The position numbers and the translations under genes were made by a program. Positions 32,490 to 43,700 of a stretch of DNA of 64,000 bases are shown in pieces. The notes beneath the pieces were generated by a model. It saw nothing but the letters and a program-made list of their open reading frames with translations, did no database searches and was not told the origin of the DNA. Location of the stretch: NCBI GenBank assembly GCA_963970005.1, contig CAXAMN010028905.1, positions 179,178 to 243,177 of the forward strand, read 5' to 3'. The stretch comes from Durusdinium trenchii. Its lineage: Eukaryota; Sar; Dinophyceae; Suessiales; Symbiodiniaceae. Every line of letters starts with the position of its first letter. Positions within the stretch are counted from its first letter, which is position 1.

Positions 32490-33005
32490 AAAGCTTGCCC
32501 AAAACTCGTTTTCAAACTCGCTTAAAACTCGCTTTTGCTGCGCTGATGTCCAATGGAAGCCCAAGAGTCAACAGGAAAGTCCAAAGCAAATTCAACTGAT
32601 CATTAATAAGTTCAAGCAAAACTCAGGGAAAGTCCAATCAAAGCTCGCGCAAAAGTCGTTTCCCGTGGCGTGAGCGTCGTAGTGAGTTCGGCGCTAGTTT
32701 ATTTCGAGCTAAGCTCGCAGAAAGCTCGTGAAAAGCTCGTGCGCATTCAGTTTTTGAGCTTCGATTTGAGCCTTTGACTAGTTTTCTTCTACCAAAGCTC
32801 GTCAAAAGCTCGCGCAAAGCTCGCCCAAAACTCGCTGAGCGGGCGCTTCCCTGGTTTCCCTAGCTCCTTGAGTTTCGCTTGAGCTTTCCTTTGAACCTGT
32901 GAGTTTTGCTTGGACTTTGCCTTGAACTTTTGAGTTTTGCTTGGACTTGCCTGGTGAAAGGTGAGTCTTGGTTGGACTTTTGAAGTGAGTTTGGACTTTT
33001 TTTTT
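32490..33005. repeat. Degenerate short-motif repeats (AAGCTCG / TGAGTTTTGCTTGGACTT)
   Basis: From 32490 to about 32840 the motifs AAAACTCG, AAAGCTCG and CTCGCGCAAA recur every 10-20 bp. From about 32870 to 33000 TGAGTTTTGCTTGGACTT and variants repeat three to four times. The boundary lies near 32850. No gene fits here. Confidence 0.6.
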
Positions 33006-33042
33006 TAAATATTTTTAAGTTGTCTTATCTAGCTATTTTGAG

Positions 33043-36000
33043 TCATAGCATTGAATCCTTTGACGCAACAAATTCATCTGCAGGGGCACTCGAACAATCA
33101 ACCTGAGACAACGGGTTGCAACAAGAAATGGCAGTCATGATCGTAGTCACGGATTTGGATTTGATCAAAGGCATACACAGTAATCTCAATGAACTGCGAG
33201 TGACCTTCCTACACACTTTCTTCGCTTTCAGGGCAGCCTCGGCTGTCGGGATCGATGCAAACGCGGTTGCTGCGGCGACTGAGGCGGCTCTGGCATGACT
33301 GCGTGAACTTGGATTGGCATTACTCTTCATTCGAGGTTTCGGGCGCTCGCGCAGTTCCCTTCGTGGAGGTATTCGCAATCCTTGCTACGCGTGCGTGAGG
33401 TTATGCGAAAAACACGCTGGGCAATTTCGCTTTCTGCTCCTTTGTCAGTGGTGGTTTCTGCTCCTTTTTGCCTTTGCAATCTTTCCCTTTTCCTTCCCCT
33501 TGCTGGACTGGCGCAGCGTCAACATCTTTGTCATCCTCAGTCTTCTTGGTGGTCTTGGGTTTCTCCTTCTTGTCATTAATTGTTTCTTGATCTTGCTTTC
33601 CGTCTCTCTCTTTCTCTGGTTTCAAATTTCTCTTGTTTCTTCTTGATTTTGGTTTCTGATTGCGCGCCACCAACCTTTGGACCCACGCCTGCAGACGTGA
33701 GTGCTTTATCCATTGACGTTGTATTCACGCCCATCTGGGAGATCTCGATTGCTTCACTTTTTGTGTACAATACAACCATTGGCTGGCGCGTTTGGAGCCG
33801 CCATTGCCTCTCTGAGAAAGTCAATCGCAGGTGCCATCTTTGGGTGATTCTTGAAATTCTTTTGGAACCTCAATGGGCTCAAGTCTTCTAGAGCTTTGAT
33901 GTCAGTCCCATTCGTTTTCAATGACAAGAGATGATGTTGCAATAGCGCAGTTCCTCTGTCTCGCTCCAGTTGAAATTTCTGGAAGATCAACCGCAACAGC
34001 TTGCGCCCTTTTGGCTGCTGATTGTTCGCTTGGCGCCTCTCTTGATGGGTTGGGAACTCTAAGTCAAACCTGGTCGATTTTGCCAATTCCAATCCAACAA
34101 CTTGGCACCCAGTATGCGGTCCAAGATGGGAAAATCATTTGAGCCCTTGAACTCTTTTCCATCTGCCCAACGACTGACCAAAAGAAACACCACACTTTCA
34201 TCATTCTTGGCGAATGTGCAAACCCCACTAAAGACTGCGTTTCGGAAACTACGACATTTTGCTGCGCGTTGAGGCAATGCTGGTATATCTGGACGTAATC
34301 ATACTGTTTGACACTCATGAGCTTTTCTCTGTTGCGTATGGGTCTTCCGAATCACTTGAACTGGAGCTCGAACCATCCCCCTTTACCGGTGCATTAGATG
34401 GTGATCCTCTGCCTCTACCCGGGTTTTTGTCTGGACCTTTTCCTTTCGAGTCACTTGAAGACGAAGATCCACTTGAAGACGAAGATCGATTCAGGGACTC
34501 TCGACTTGCCATGTTAGATTGCAAAGGCGCCAACGGTATCTCCCTTGCGCGAACGGACTGAGCTGGTGAAGGTGCCAGACGCATCTCTTCACCCATGATT
34601 CCTGTGGCAACAGGAGACAATGCAAGCGAAGGCAAAGCGATCAACGAACCTTGCGCGGGATTTCCCTTGCAGGATGGCATGACTTTGGGGTTGCAGTACC
34701 TGGCACTGTCGGAACCATTTCATTTCATTTCGTTTCATTCATTCATTCATTTATTCATTCCGTTCCATTCCATTCCATTTCATTTCATTTCATTCCACTC
34801 CATTGCATTTCATTTCATTTCATTGCCTTCCATTTCATTCATTCCTTCCGTGTAACATCAATGGTTTTTTTGAAGAACCCGAACTCAGAGGGCTTGCTGC
34901 TGGTGATGGGGTCGCCTTTTGTGGGGATGGTGCTTGGAGCTCCAGGGGCTTTAGCCTTGGTAAGAGCCCGTAGCACTTCATCTTGATCCCTACTTCTCCT
35001 CATCATTGCTTCCATTCGACCCTGCATCTCACTCAATTGCCTACTGGGGTGAACCGTGGGTTTATCAAGGTTAGTAGGCATTGTAAGTGTATTTGTAACA
35101 TACTTTTATGTACGGGATAAGTACGGTATAACATCTATAGTATAACTTCTATAACACTTAGCAACTTGAAGTCATAAGTTTTAAAACCTTTACAACAGCT
35201 TAACATCGTTAATGCTAAGTTTTACAACCATATAGCGTACTTATCAGTAGTTATAAGTAATTACAGTGTACAACTTGGACCTGTAAATGTTATAACACTT
35301 ATAACTCACCTCATAACTTCTAGTAACTGTTATAAGCCCACGGTTCATCCGAGTAGTCGTGGATTCCAACGCTTGTTCTTTCTGATTCGAAGCACTGGTC
35401 GCTTCAACGACTTGGTTGGCGCGATCAATCACCATGGCTTTCACTTGGTCAGGTTGGTCTTGCTGACTCGCAATTTACTTGATGTGAATGGTTTACCAAA
35501 CGGGTCGCTTCACCTTGTGTTTGGCGGACCAAATCTTCTGCAACTTCCTGAGTCTGCTTAACCCTATTCATGGCTGAGGTTTCAACTGCTTGGATCTGAC
35601 ATCGAGCTTCGGCTTCGACGGATTGGACCTGGTCCTGCACCAGGGCTTTTGCGTTCGATTCAACATCTTGGCTTGAAGTGTCTCATTTGACTCAGCATTG
35701 ATTGGACATATTGAGCCGTTTGACTCCTAGCGTTGGCTTCAATTCAACTTCCGCTGCGTATTAAGGCTTAACCCTGAACATCAATGCTTGATGGCTTCCG
35801 AAAACGATCTGTCTAGCGTATATTTGACGGATGGTCGGTTCTTGGTATTCAACACCCATCCTTGTTTCCTGGCATCAATGTACCGAGGTTTGGGTTCGAC
35901 ATGGATGCGTCGGTCAGGGACGACAAACTCGAGTCTTGGGCTCGAGTTGCAACCGCTTCCCCAAACATGATTTCCGGATCACTGCCCGGCGAGCCATGCA

Positions 36001-36440
36001 TACTTCCTCCCTTTCCTTCCACTGGTCCTTTTTTTTGGCAAATGACGTCTACTCTGCCGCAAGGAAATCTTCAACTGCTTCCTTCGTCCAGCCGTCACTC
36101 AGCCAATGTGCGTAAAGATAAACGGGCCCTATAAAGGTAACCTTCTCTTCTTTGAAAGCTTGATGTGAGTCCCTGTTGCCCTGTCAGTGGCCAAAATGGC
36201 TTCCAACTCAGTTAGGATATCAACGTTGTCGTCGATCAAACAACAAGACAATAAGTGTGGTCTCCCAACTGTTCGACGAACTTCGAGATAACAGCAGCCT
36301 TTCCAGTCTCCCCTCTCGGCTTGAAGGTACAAATGATCCACTGAACAATTCGCGGATCCCGGCGCTATGACTCCAAATATCTTTGCGCGCCTGATATAGC
36401 ACCCCGAACTTCCGAAAGAACGAAAGTATACGGAATCCAT
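33043..36440 (-). pseudogene. Retroelement Gag region with coiled coil and CCCH remnant
   Basis: On the minus strand, 5' to 3': a frame with FGEAVATRAQDSSLSSL and GPVYLYAHWLSDGWTKEAVE (about 36130-35920), coiled-coil pieces (QAVETSAMNRVKQTQEVAED near 35560; DRANQVVEATSASNQKEQAL near 35420), then FPILDRILGAKLLD (about 34130) and THQERRQANNQQPKGR with LRLIFQKFQLERDRGTALLQ (about 34060-33920). After a Lys/Glu-rich block (KKEKPKTTKKTEDDKD) a C-x-FA...DCEYLHEG segment (about 33420-33360) resembles a CCCH finger. The HQERRQANNQQPKGR block is, as I recall, common in Gag-like proteins of Symbiodiniaceae retroelements. Several frameshifts, a pentanucleotide microsatellite and a TTATAAC-rich block (35090-35340) interrupt it. 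Confidence 0.5.
34724..34850. repeat. Pentanucleotide microsatellite (TTTCA)n
   Basis: About 125 bp of TTTCATTTCATTC-type units with interruptions lies inside the Gag-like region and splits its frame. Confidence 0.9.
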
Positions 36441-37135
36441 TCGTGATCGTATGCAAATTTCCTGAACCGACCAATCGCCGCAATGTTCTCTTCACATCTC
36501 TTCACTCACAACACCTTTCGACTTGCAAATATCCTGATGATCCCTTTCAAGAATTTGACTCTGATCATTAATTAAAAAGGACCTTTAATTGCGTGAGATG
36601 TTTGTCAAGTGCACTTCCTGCGTGTTCCTCTGAGCCTCAACTGCCTCAAAAGAAAATAAATGTTCCGTGTCTGGCAGAACAATCGAAACCTAAACTGCGG
36701 GAGGTGGCAGTGCCGAAGCAGCTAACCTCTGCGCCTCCAATTGGTCCCTGAATGTCTGAAGTAGAGCCCTGCCGCTCTTTCCCGACTGAGGTTCATAGAG
36801 CTCCTCGTACTCAGGATGCTCTAGATCCGCAGGCTCAGATTGACCTCCGCGCCTTTTTCACTCCGACTTGAGCAAAAATGCAGGTGGCAACCTAAATGGA
36901 TGTTTCAAATACACTGAATGTTTCATGTCTTGTTAGTTCACGTGTCACACATAATACAACGCGTGTCATACATGTTATATCACATTGTATGGAGCATGGG
37001 CGCGGGGACTGGCTCTGTCTCCTGGGAGTAGTGGGGGCCGCCCCAGCCGCAGCAGCCGCAAGTGCCATTGGCACGTCTTAACCCCCCCCGCCCGACCCCC
37101 CAAACCCCACACCCAAAGAAAATGTAGTACTGTCC
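36441..37135. other. Stretch without a supported gene
   Basis: No coding features recognised. A C-run (about 37083-37102) lies just before the direct repeats that follow. Confidence 0.5.
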
Positions 37136-37306
37136 GTCTTATCACTCCCAAAGAAGTGACAGTAGAGATCCCAGTGAATACCTGTAGGGGGGAAAACTGT
37201 AAATGTAATATTGTCAATCTTCTCACTTCCAAAGAAGTGACAGTAGAAATCCCATTGTCCGCCGTCTCATTTCCAAAGAAGCCTCACGACAGTAGAATTC
37301 CCATTG
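37136..37306. repeat. Three diverged direct repeats with CCAAAGAAG..GACAGTAGA
   Basis: CTTATCACTCCCAAAGAAG, CTTCTCACTTCCAAAGAAG and GTCTCATTTCCAAAGAAG occur at about 37138, 37218 and 37263. Each is followed by GACAGTAGA.(A/T)TCCCA(T/G)TG. The spacings are about 80 and 45 bp. Confidence 0.75.
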
Positions 37307-37389
37307 AAGACATGTGGCAGACCTACTAGTTTGCAAAAGTTGAGAAGCAAGCGTCGCGCCTTTTCAAATAGCGATTTGGGCCTGTATGG

Positions 37390-38560
37390 TTACGGGGTGG
37401 ATCTACTTCCAAGTGTGTGAGGATGAGTGTCTGGAAATGACACGGCCTCTTCATCCTTACACACTCGGCAGAATTCGATCCCTTGACCATTGGTCCAGTG
37501 CGGGCAATTGGTGTGAAAATGAATCACCTTGCCATATCCGCACTTTCTGAAATTTAAACATATCTTCTCCAATTTGATGGCTCTCTTTTCCACCAATTGG
37601 TACATATGAAAAATTCTCATCTCGCAGTTGTCGGGCCATCTCCAAGTCTACCTTCAGTTCCTCAATCAGGCCTTCAGCCCTCAACAGCTCTTCATGCACG
37701 TCATTGACTTGATCCTCCATGTCGTGGATCTGCTCTTCATACTTTGCCCATAGGCTGCAATCCAGCCACTGTGTCACTTGAAGTTCCTGGTCTTGTGAAG
37801 ACCTTTGCTCCTCTAGGTTCTCAATCTGCATGATCGCGCCGGTGTCCTTCATCCATTTGATCACGTTCTGCATGAATTCCGCCACAAAGTACCGAAGCCA
37901 ATGTAATACGCTCAAGGCCCCGACCAAGGCGCACAAAATGAGCGCCCACCGGTCAAACTTGTACGCGTTGGGCTCGGTCTCATAGTCTGTAAGTTCTCCC
38001 GCAACTGTGTCCACGCTTGCCATTAGCAATAGGAGCCCCACTCGAAGATCTTTCCTCCTTTCAGCAACTTCTTTGCGCCGCGTTTGATCTGGTACTGGCG
38101 CTCAATGTCCATGTACCCTCTCGGCCCACTCTTTCACTAAGTGAGTTGATCACCTTCATCGTGTAGAGCAAGCCAAAAAATCTTTTCCGCGTCAGGTTCT
38201 TTGCGCCAACATCAACGCAATTTAGCTCCGTGGGTATTGCAGCCATGCTCAACACTTGGTCCTTTTCCTTTTGTTGCACCCATAGCAAAGATACAAGTGC
38301 CTCACTCGCCCGATGTCCTTTCCTTGCACCATTGCCCTTGCTGCGCTGCTGCTGTCTGAACGCACTCTCATCCTGCATTCTTCTCCTGACATAGCTTCCC
38401 ATAAACGCTTTATCAGCACGCCGTCTGAGCATCCTGCCACCACCGAGACAAACTCGGCCTCTCTGGAAGACAATGCAATGGCCTTCTGACTCCTGACTCG
38501 GCTCTCAATGAGGTTGCCGTAGACGTAGATCATCTCTGCTTCCAGCATAGTCAGAGCCTG
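37390..38560 (-). pseudogene. Copia Pol 3' end: RNase H plus membrane/coiled-coil tail (element A)
   Basis: Minus strand. YVYGNLIESRVRSQKAIALS then SREAEFVSVVAG and RVRSDSSSAARAMVQGKDI (about 38525-38290) are the RNase H Glu and Asp regions of copia elements. A second frame continues with ALVSLLWVQQKEKDQVLSMA and CVDVGAKNLTRKRF (about 38300-38160). After a frame break, 38041-37457 encodes a transmembrane segment (RWALILCALVGALSVLHWL) and a coiled coil (QIHDMEDQVNDVHEELLRAE). Such C-terminal membrane/coil tails occur on dinoflagellate copia polyproteins in my recollection. Its 5' part is missing: another copia lineage abuts it at about 38.6-38.7 kb. Confidence 0.6.
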
Positions 38561-39299
38561 TGACCACTTCTAGTAGATGTTGTTCTTCTGGATCCCCTCA
38601 ACATCTTCTCGTGGATCAAGTGCTGATCTTCCCTTCTCTCTTCTGCTGAAGCGTACACCGAGATCAATGGTACTTACTAGAGCTTATAACTTTTTGTTGG
38701 AACTTATCTAACCAGTTAAAACTCTTCTAACGAATAAGATCTTCGCGGGACATCCCAGTGTAGGATTCCTCCCGGTACGAGCGACTCCAATCATGCCTTG
38801 TTTGTCAGTGTGGAAGAGTATCTCTGGGGCTTTGCGAATGAGAACCTGCCAAAAACTGATGGGTGGAATACCATAATTACGGAGCGTCATGTCCGCAGCA
38901 ACAATCTCGGCTTCAGGAGTAGAATGACTTACACATCCTTGACGCTTACTGCCTCCTGCAATGGGAATCGAGGATGCTTTCCTTGAACATGCATGTGGGA
39001 TCCAGAGACCACAGCCTAGGTCTGCAATAGAATCGCCAACCCGACCGATCGTGCGCTTGTCTAATGTACTTTTCCCGTAGCACATCAGGTGATGTAATCT
39101 GGCATCGTCATTCGAAGTCCATTTGTTGACATTGCGAGCCAACATGGTAATGGATCGAAGTAGATCAAAACGTGCAATTCTGGCTGCGTACAGTAGCTTC
39201 GTGAGAATACTGGCTTCATGCGGCGCTAATGCCCCGCGACTTTCATCAGCTTTGGTGACGTCATTCTTAGGATGCGATGAAATCTTACCAGAATACTTG

Positions 39300-40266
39300 C
39301 TTGCGCGGACCCTGCTTAGCTAAGCTTGGCTAAGCCTAGCTTTGACTTATAAGGGTTATTAAGTCTTAGCTAGGACTTAGCTAAGTCTGAGCTAAGTCGA
39401 ACTTAGGCACGCGACTTAGCATCGACTTAGGTTCGACTTAGCTTCCGACTTAGCTGCGACTTAGCTCGGACTTAGCTAAGTCGGCTAAGTGGGCTAAGTC
39501 TACGTTGGCTAAGTCGGCCAAGTCTATATAGGTGATAGGTTGGCTCGAAGAACAACCGAGCAGCAATTAATGCGAAAAGCAAGCAGCTAGATATGACAGC
39601 GGCCAGGCCGCGCAGCGACAGGTCATTTTTTCGCGTCACTGGTCGCCGTCAGACCAATGTTGAGACATCCTAAAAAGCGGCTCAAGCACCTGCCAAAGGA
39701 CCTTTGAAGTAGTCTACTATCAGAAAGTGTCAGATTTTTTTCTGACAGCCTTTTCCTTTTAAAGTAGTCTACGGTCAGAAAGTGTCAGAATTTTTTCTGA
39801 CAACCTTTTCCTTTTTAGATAGTCTATGGATGCTCTAAATTTTTGGTATTGTTTGGTGTCAGACACATTTGACTTATAGTATAATCCTAGCCAAACTTAG
39901 CCGACTTAGCGAACTTAGCCGACTTAGCTTACTTAGCCGACTTAGCTTACTTAGCCGACTTAGCTGACTTAGCCGACTTAGCTGACTTGGCTTAGCTTCG
40001 ACTTAGCTTTGACTTAGCTTTGACTTAGCTTCGACTTAGCTTCGACTTAACAGACTTAGCCAACTTGGCCCTAAGTCGAAGCTAACTCTTCTAAGTTGGC
40101 TAGGCCCCGACCTAAGTGCATACTAACCTTTATATCTCTTACTAAGTCAAAGCTAAGTCAGCTAGGTGACTTACAGAAGATATGGGACTTATAACCTAGG
40201 TTATAACTAGGTTAGGGTAGGTTATAACCGAGGTTATAAGTCAAAATTAGAGCAGGTCCGCGCAAG
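39300..40266. mobile_element. 0.97-kb inserted foldback element with ~16-bp terminal inverted repeats
   Basis: The left end reads CTTGCGCGGACCCTGCT (39300-39316) and the right end AGCAGGTCCGCGCAAG (40251-40266), its reverse complement apart from one extra C. Inside are minisatellites of ACTTAGCCG/ACTTAGCT units on both sides (39310-39520 and 39895-40080), partly inverted, around a core with two 55-bp hairpin repeats. It has no coding capacity. It sits between the two halves of copia element B, so it inserted after that element or was captured by it. I found no clear target-site duplication. Confidence 0.55.
39707..39817. repeat. Two 55-bp repeats, each with a T-loop hairpin
   Basis: AAGTAGTCTAC..TCAGAAAG begins at 39707 and 39762. 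Each unit holds TGTCAGA-T(n)-CTGACA, a stem around an oligo-T loop, followed by CCTTTTCCTTTT. A third unit starts at 39817 (GATAGTCTATGG) but decays. Confidence 0.85.
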
Positions 40267-42311
40267 TGGGATCAAACGCGTTAGAACACCAAGGACACGT
40301 TGCGCATTCCTTGCCGGGAGCCGATGCCCTGGCAGGATGTTCCTTCGTCTCTTCTGGGAGACTTGGAGTTGTAACTTTCTCGAGTTTGGTTTCGTGACCG
40401 ACAATGTTGAGATGAGATATTTCTCAACGGACAACTTCAGTAACCCTTCCATGTTGTAAGAGACTGTGTTGACCTTCGTTCCGTCATGGAGTTTGGAGCC
40501 TCTTGTTAGCATGCATCCGAGATACAATTCCTAGATCTGTGTCTGGCTCAACCCTCAGTTTCGTTCGAAGCATAGACCATCCTTTGGACATGTTTTCAGT
40601 CGGTCCGGCAAGCTTGAGATCGTCCACGTAGACTACAAGAAGGGGTTTCGTGGCCTCATGGAAGTACATGGGTGGCCACTCCTCACCAACCGGTTTGAAT
40701 CTCCCACATTGCGCCTGCGTCTGGATGCCCGTACAAAGCTTAATTTACGAAGTCGCACCACCGGTCGGTGGTGGTTTGAAACATCAACATTCAACATCGT
40801 CTGGCCACGCATCTGACGGCAACTCGACCCAACAGGGCGGTCTGGTGAGATAAGCTTGGATATGGGATTTGATTGCATCCGCAAGCTTGACCGAATGTCC
40901 TGGAATACATCCATAGAAATCTGCCCATCTTGAAGATTCAAAGGAGGCTGGAGAATTCCCAGATCTTGAAAGAATGCTGCTTTTGAGTTTTGATTCTTCA
41001 CTTTGTTCCCTAGACCTGGAAGGGACTACTCTACCCTGAATTTTCTTCTTTCATCACGCTCTCCGGTAGTTGGTAATTCTTCTCCACAACAACGCCATGA
41101 ACTCTTGCGAAATGTACGACCTGTTTGAGCGCGACTGCTTCTTGTTTCACATCGAAGTATTCACGTATCACTGAGAAGTCAAAGACATCTTGTTTGTAAT
41201 CCCAACCATTCGTTCCTCGTCAAAGCTCTAGCTTTGGGATTCTTCAGCATTTCTGCTCGGCTGACTGGTCGTGACACTGCCGCATTAAAGAAACCTCGAT
41301 ATTTGTTCAAAGTGTCCGGTGGACCTTCGAACATGTTCTTCTCCCGATGACTGGACACAGTATTGATGCAAGGCATGGAAGGAAACGGAATGTGATATTC
41401 CTTGCGGTTCTTTGTAGAGTCTTCGGTATTTGGATGGCGTTGCATATGCAACTGCTAGACTGTCCATCACCTTACCTGTATTGCTATCGCATATATTCAA
41501 TGGATCCCAGGAAGCGCGCGGGCCGAATTCATTCTCCACAGTAGTACATTCCTCCCATTCGTTCAAGTAGCCATCATCACTTGGCAAATCAGTAGACAAC
41601 GTTGATGCGCTTGAAGGACTCCTTCCCCCCGTGCATTCATCATCGTCATTGACGTACTCTTTGGAGAGGTGGATACTTGGTGATATGTCGTTAGGATCAT
41701 CATCATACTTCTTTCCCTTGGATTTCCTCTTCTTCTTATCCTTGCTCGAACCTGCTCCATCATCTTTCTTCTTCTTTTCATCTTTCTTGGCCTTTTCTTT
41801 CTCAAGGGCATTTTTCTTTTCAGCAACGGTTCTGTCAGGTATGGATAGAGCTCTCCATTCTTCAGGTGTGTACTTTGACCTTGGTCTTGGTGATGATCTG
41901 AAGAATCTCCTTCCACCGCTTCCTACCTTGTAGGGGTGCCCCTTCTTGTCAAGTTTCACCGTTTCTCCAATGTCATTGAGATATATGATTCCATCACCTG
42001 CGGCGCCGTTTGACATATGTTCCATCATAGAGTCACCTACTGGTACATGGTCATCTCGCCGGACAACAGGAGGTTCCTTTGCCTTAGGCGGAGCGGTATA
42101 TAGGGGTCTTCTTCGAATCATCATCAGGTTTCGGATCATTTCCACCATCATCATCCTCATCGCCGAAGTCGATTGGTTCTTCATCGACATCGTCATCGAT
42201 TGCTCTTTCAGCGATATCTTCATGCCTTAGCGTCCCTGGTTCTGAAGGAGTGTCATTTCGCCGAGACACTTTGCGCACCGGCTTTGGGTACATAGCAGGG
42301 TTCAGGTTCAT

Positions 42312-42878
42312 TTCAAGCAGCCTGCAGAAGGTCTAAAGTTGGAAAGTTCCAAAAAGGCAATGACAGCCTATGTTCACTCAACTTCGAGCACTAAAGCCCT
42401 CAACGTCCCCAACTCAAAGTGGAGACTCCAGGGCGCTACCCCTCTCCAGGTGACCCTTGTTTACAGGAGAACAAACATCACATTGAATCACTTTTGAATC
42501 ATTTTAAATCCTTTTGGAAGCTTATAAAATTCTTATTTGTGCACTTTTTTGCTTTAAAAGTGCAAAAAAGTGATTTACAATGATTTGAAAATGCGAAAAG
42601 TGTATTTGTCACATTTGTTTCTGAACGTGATGTTCATTAAAAAGCTGACAAGTAATGCTTGAATTTACTGTGTTTGAAAGTCAGCATTTCATTGTCATCC
42701 TCATTTTGCTATGAGTGTTTTTTAGGAAAAGGAAGAGGAACAGGAAAAGGAACTGTAAAAAAGAAAATAGAAAAGGAAAAGGTCGAGAAAGAGGAACAGG
42801 AAACACACAAATGGTTTGATTTGGTTTGTTGATTATCTATTCTACTGGTTTTCTGTGTTTTTACAAAATTTTGTAACC
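42312..42878. other. AT-rich repeat flank
   Basis: CTTATTTGTGCACTTTTTTG (about 42533) is mirrored by CAAAAAAGTGCACAAATAAG at about 43971-43990, so this is the outer part of a larger inverted arrangement. A GGAAAAGGAAGAGG tract lies at 42725-42800. No gene. Confidence 0.6.
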
Positions 42879-42960
42879 TGATCAAATTTGATCAAATCTG
42901 ATCAAATTTGATCAAACCTGATCAAAACCATGGTCTTGATCAAATTTGATCAAATGTGAT
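42879..42960. repeat. 10-bp tandem repeat TGATCAAATT
   Basis: About seven units of TGATCAAA(T/C)(T/C), in two blocks separated by ACCATGGTCT. Each unit contains the palindrome TGATCA and the period is close to one helical turn. Confidence 0.9.
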
Positions 42961-43009
42961 GGGATTGCATTTTTGTGTAAAAAACCCTTAATTTTCTGAA
43001 TTAAAAAGT

Positions 43010-43700
43010 TTTGTCACATTTTTAGTCATTAGATTTTGTTTCCTCAACTCTCCTCGCCAAACAATTGCCCACAATTTTAGTAATTTTTGTCCACAGTTTG
43101 ATATAAGCGTTACATTTGTTTCCTTTTTTCACCCAATATTTTGTCCACCGTTTTAGTCATTGACCTTTCCCTTAACTTCCCTCACCAAGTTTTATTGCCC
43201 ACAGCTTTAGTCATTAGAAGTTGCTTCCCTAATTTCCCTGGAAAGGGAAAGGAAGAGGAAAAGGAAGAGGAACAGAAAAAGGAAGAGGAACAGGGAAAGG
43301 ACAAGGAAAAGGAAAAGGAAGAGAAAGAGGCAAAGGAAGAGGAAAAGGAAAAAAACACAAAAAAACGGAAAAGAAAAGAGGAAAAGCAAGAGTCAGAGAA
43401 AAGGTGAAAAACGGAAAAAGAAAAGGAAGAGGAAAAGGAAGGGCGCAAGGAAAAGGCAGATGAAAAGAAACCGCATATTTTTTGGGTGAAGGGCAATAAG
43501 GAAACAAAATCTAATGACTAAACTTGTGGACAAAAAAATTTGGTGAGGAGAGTTGAGGAAACAAAATCTAAGGACTAAAGCTGTGGGCAAAAAATTAGGT
43601 GAGGAGAGTTGAGGAAACAAAATCTAATGACTAAAACTGTGGACAAAATTGTTTGGTGAGGAGAGTTGAGGAAACAAAAGCTAATTGCTAAAACTGTGAG
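43010..43700. repeat. Inverted pair of 57-bp-type tandem units around a polypurine core
   Basis: 43010-43240 carries TTAGTCATTAGATTTTG-oriented units, 43240-43480 is a GGAAAAGGAAGAGG tract, and 43490-43700 carries AATCTAATGACTAAAACTG-oriented units. This is the same family as 21596-22255, but the polypurine tract is in the middle and the units point the other way. Confidence 0.85.

Larger units (their letters stand above)
38708..42311 (-). pseudogene. Copia Pol (element B): linker, reverse transcriptase and RNase H, interrupted
   Basis: Minus strand. A charged region (42311 to about 41300) ends with YKEPQGISHSVSFHALHQYC. FEGPPDTLNKYRGFFNAAVS and NPKARALTRNEWLGL follow (about 41345-41190), the region just before copia reverse transcriptase. 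KPLLVVYVDDLKLAGPTENM (about 40650-40590) keeps the YVDD catalytic motif. YLGCMLTRGSKLHDGTKVNT and SYNMEGLLKLSVEKYL follow. A 0.97-kb insertion (39300-40266) then interrupts the gene. Beyond it the frame resumes with KLLYAARIARFDLLRSITML and VNKWTSNDDARLHHLMCY, and the RNase H segments GCVSHSTPEAEIVAADMTLR and LFHTDKQGMIGVARTGRNP. Frames change several times. It is inactive. Confidence 0.65.

Noticed and set aside
36190-36201. 12-base match (minus strand AGCCATTTTGGC) to the core of the dinoflagellate spliced leader
   Set aside because: The flanks do not match the leader, the core is nearly palindromic, and it lies in a frame reading ELEAILATDR, so it is probably chance. A weaker match (TTGGCTCAAG near 24728) is also within chance expectation.
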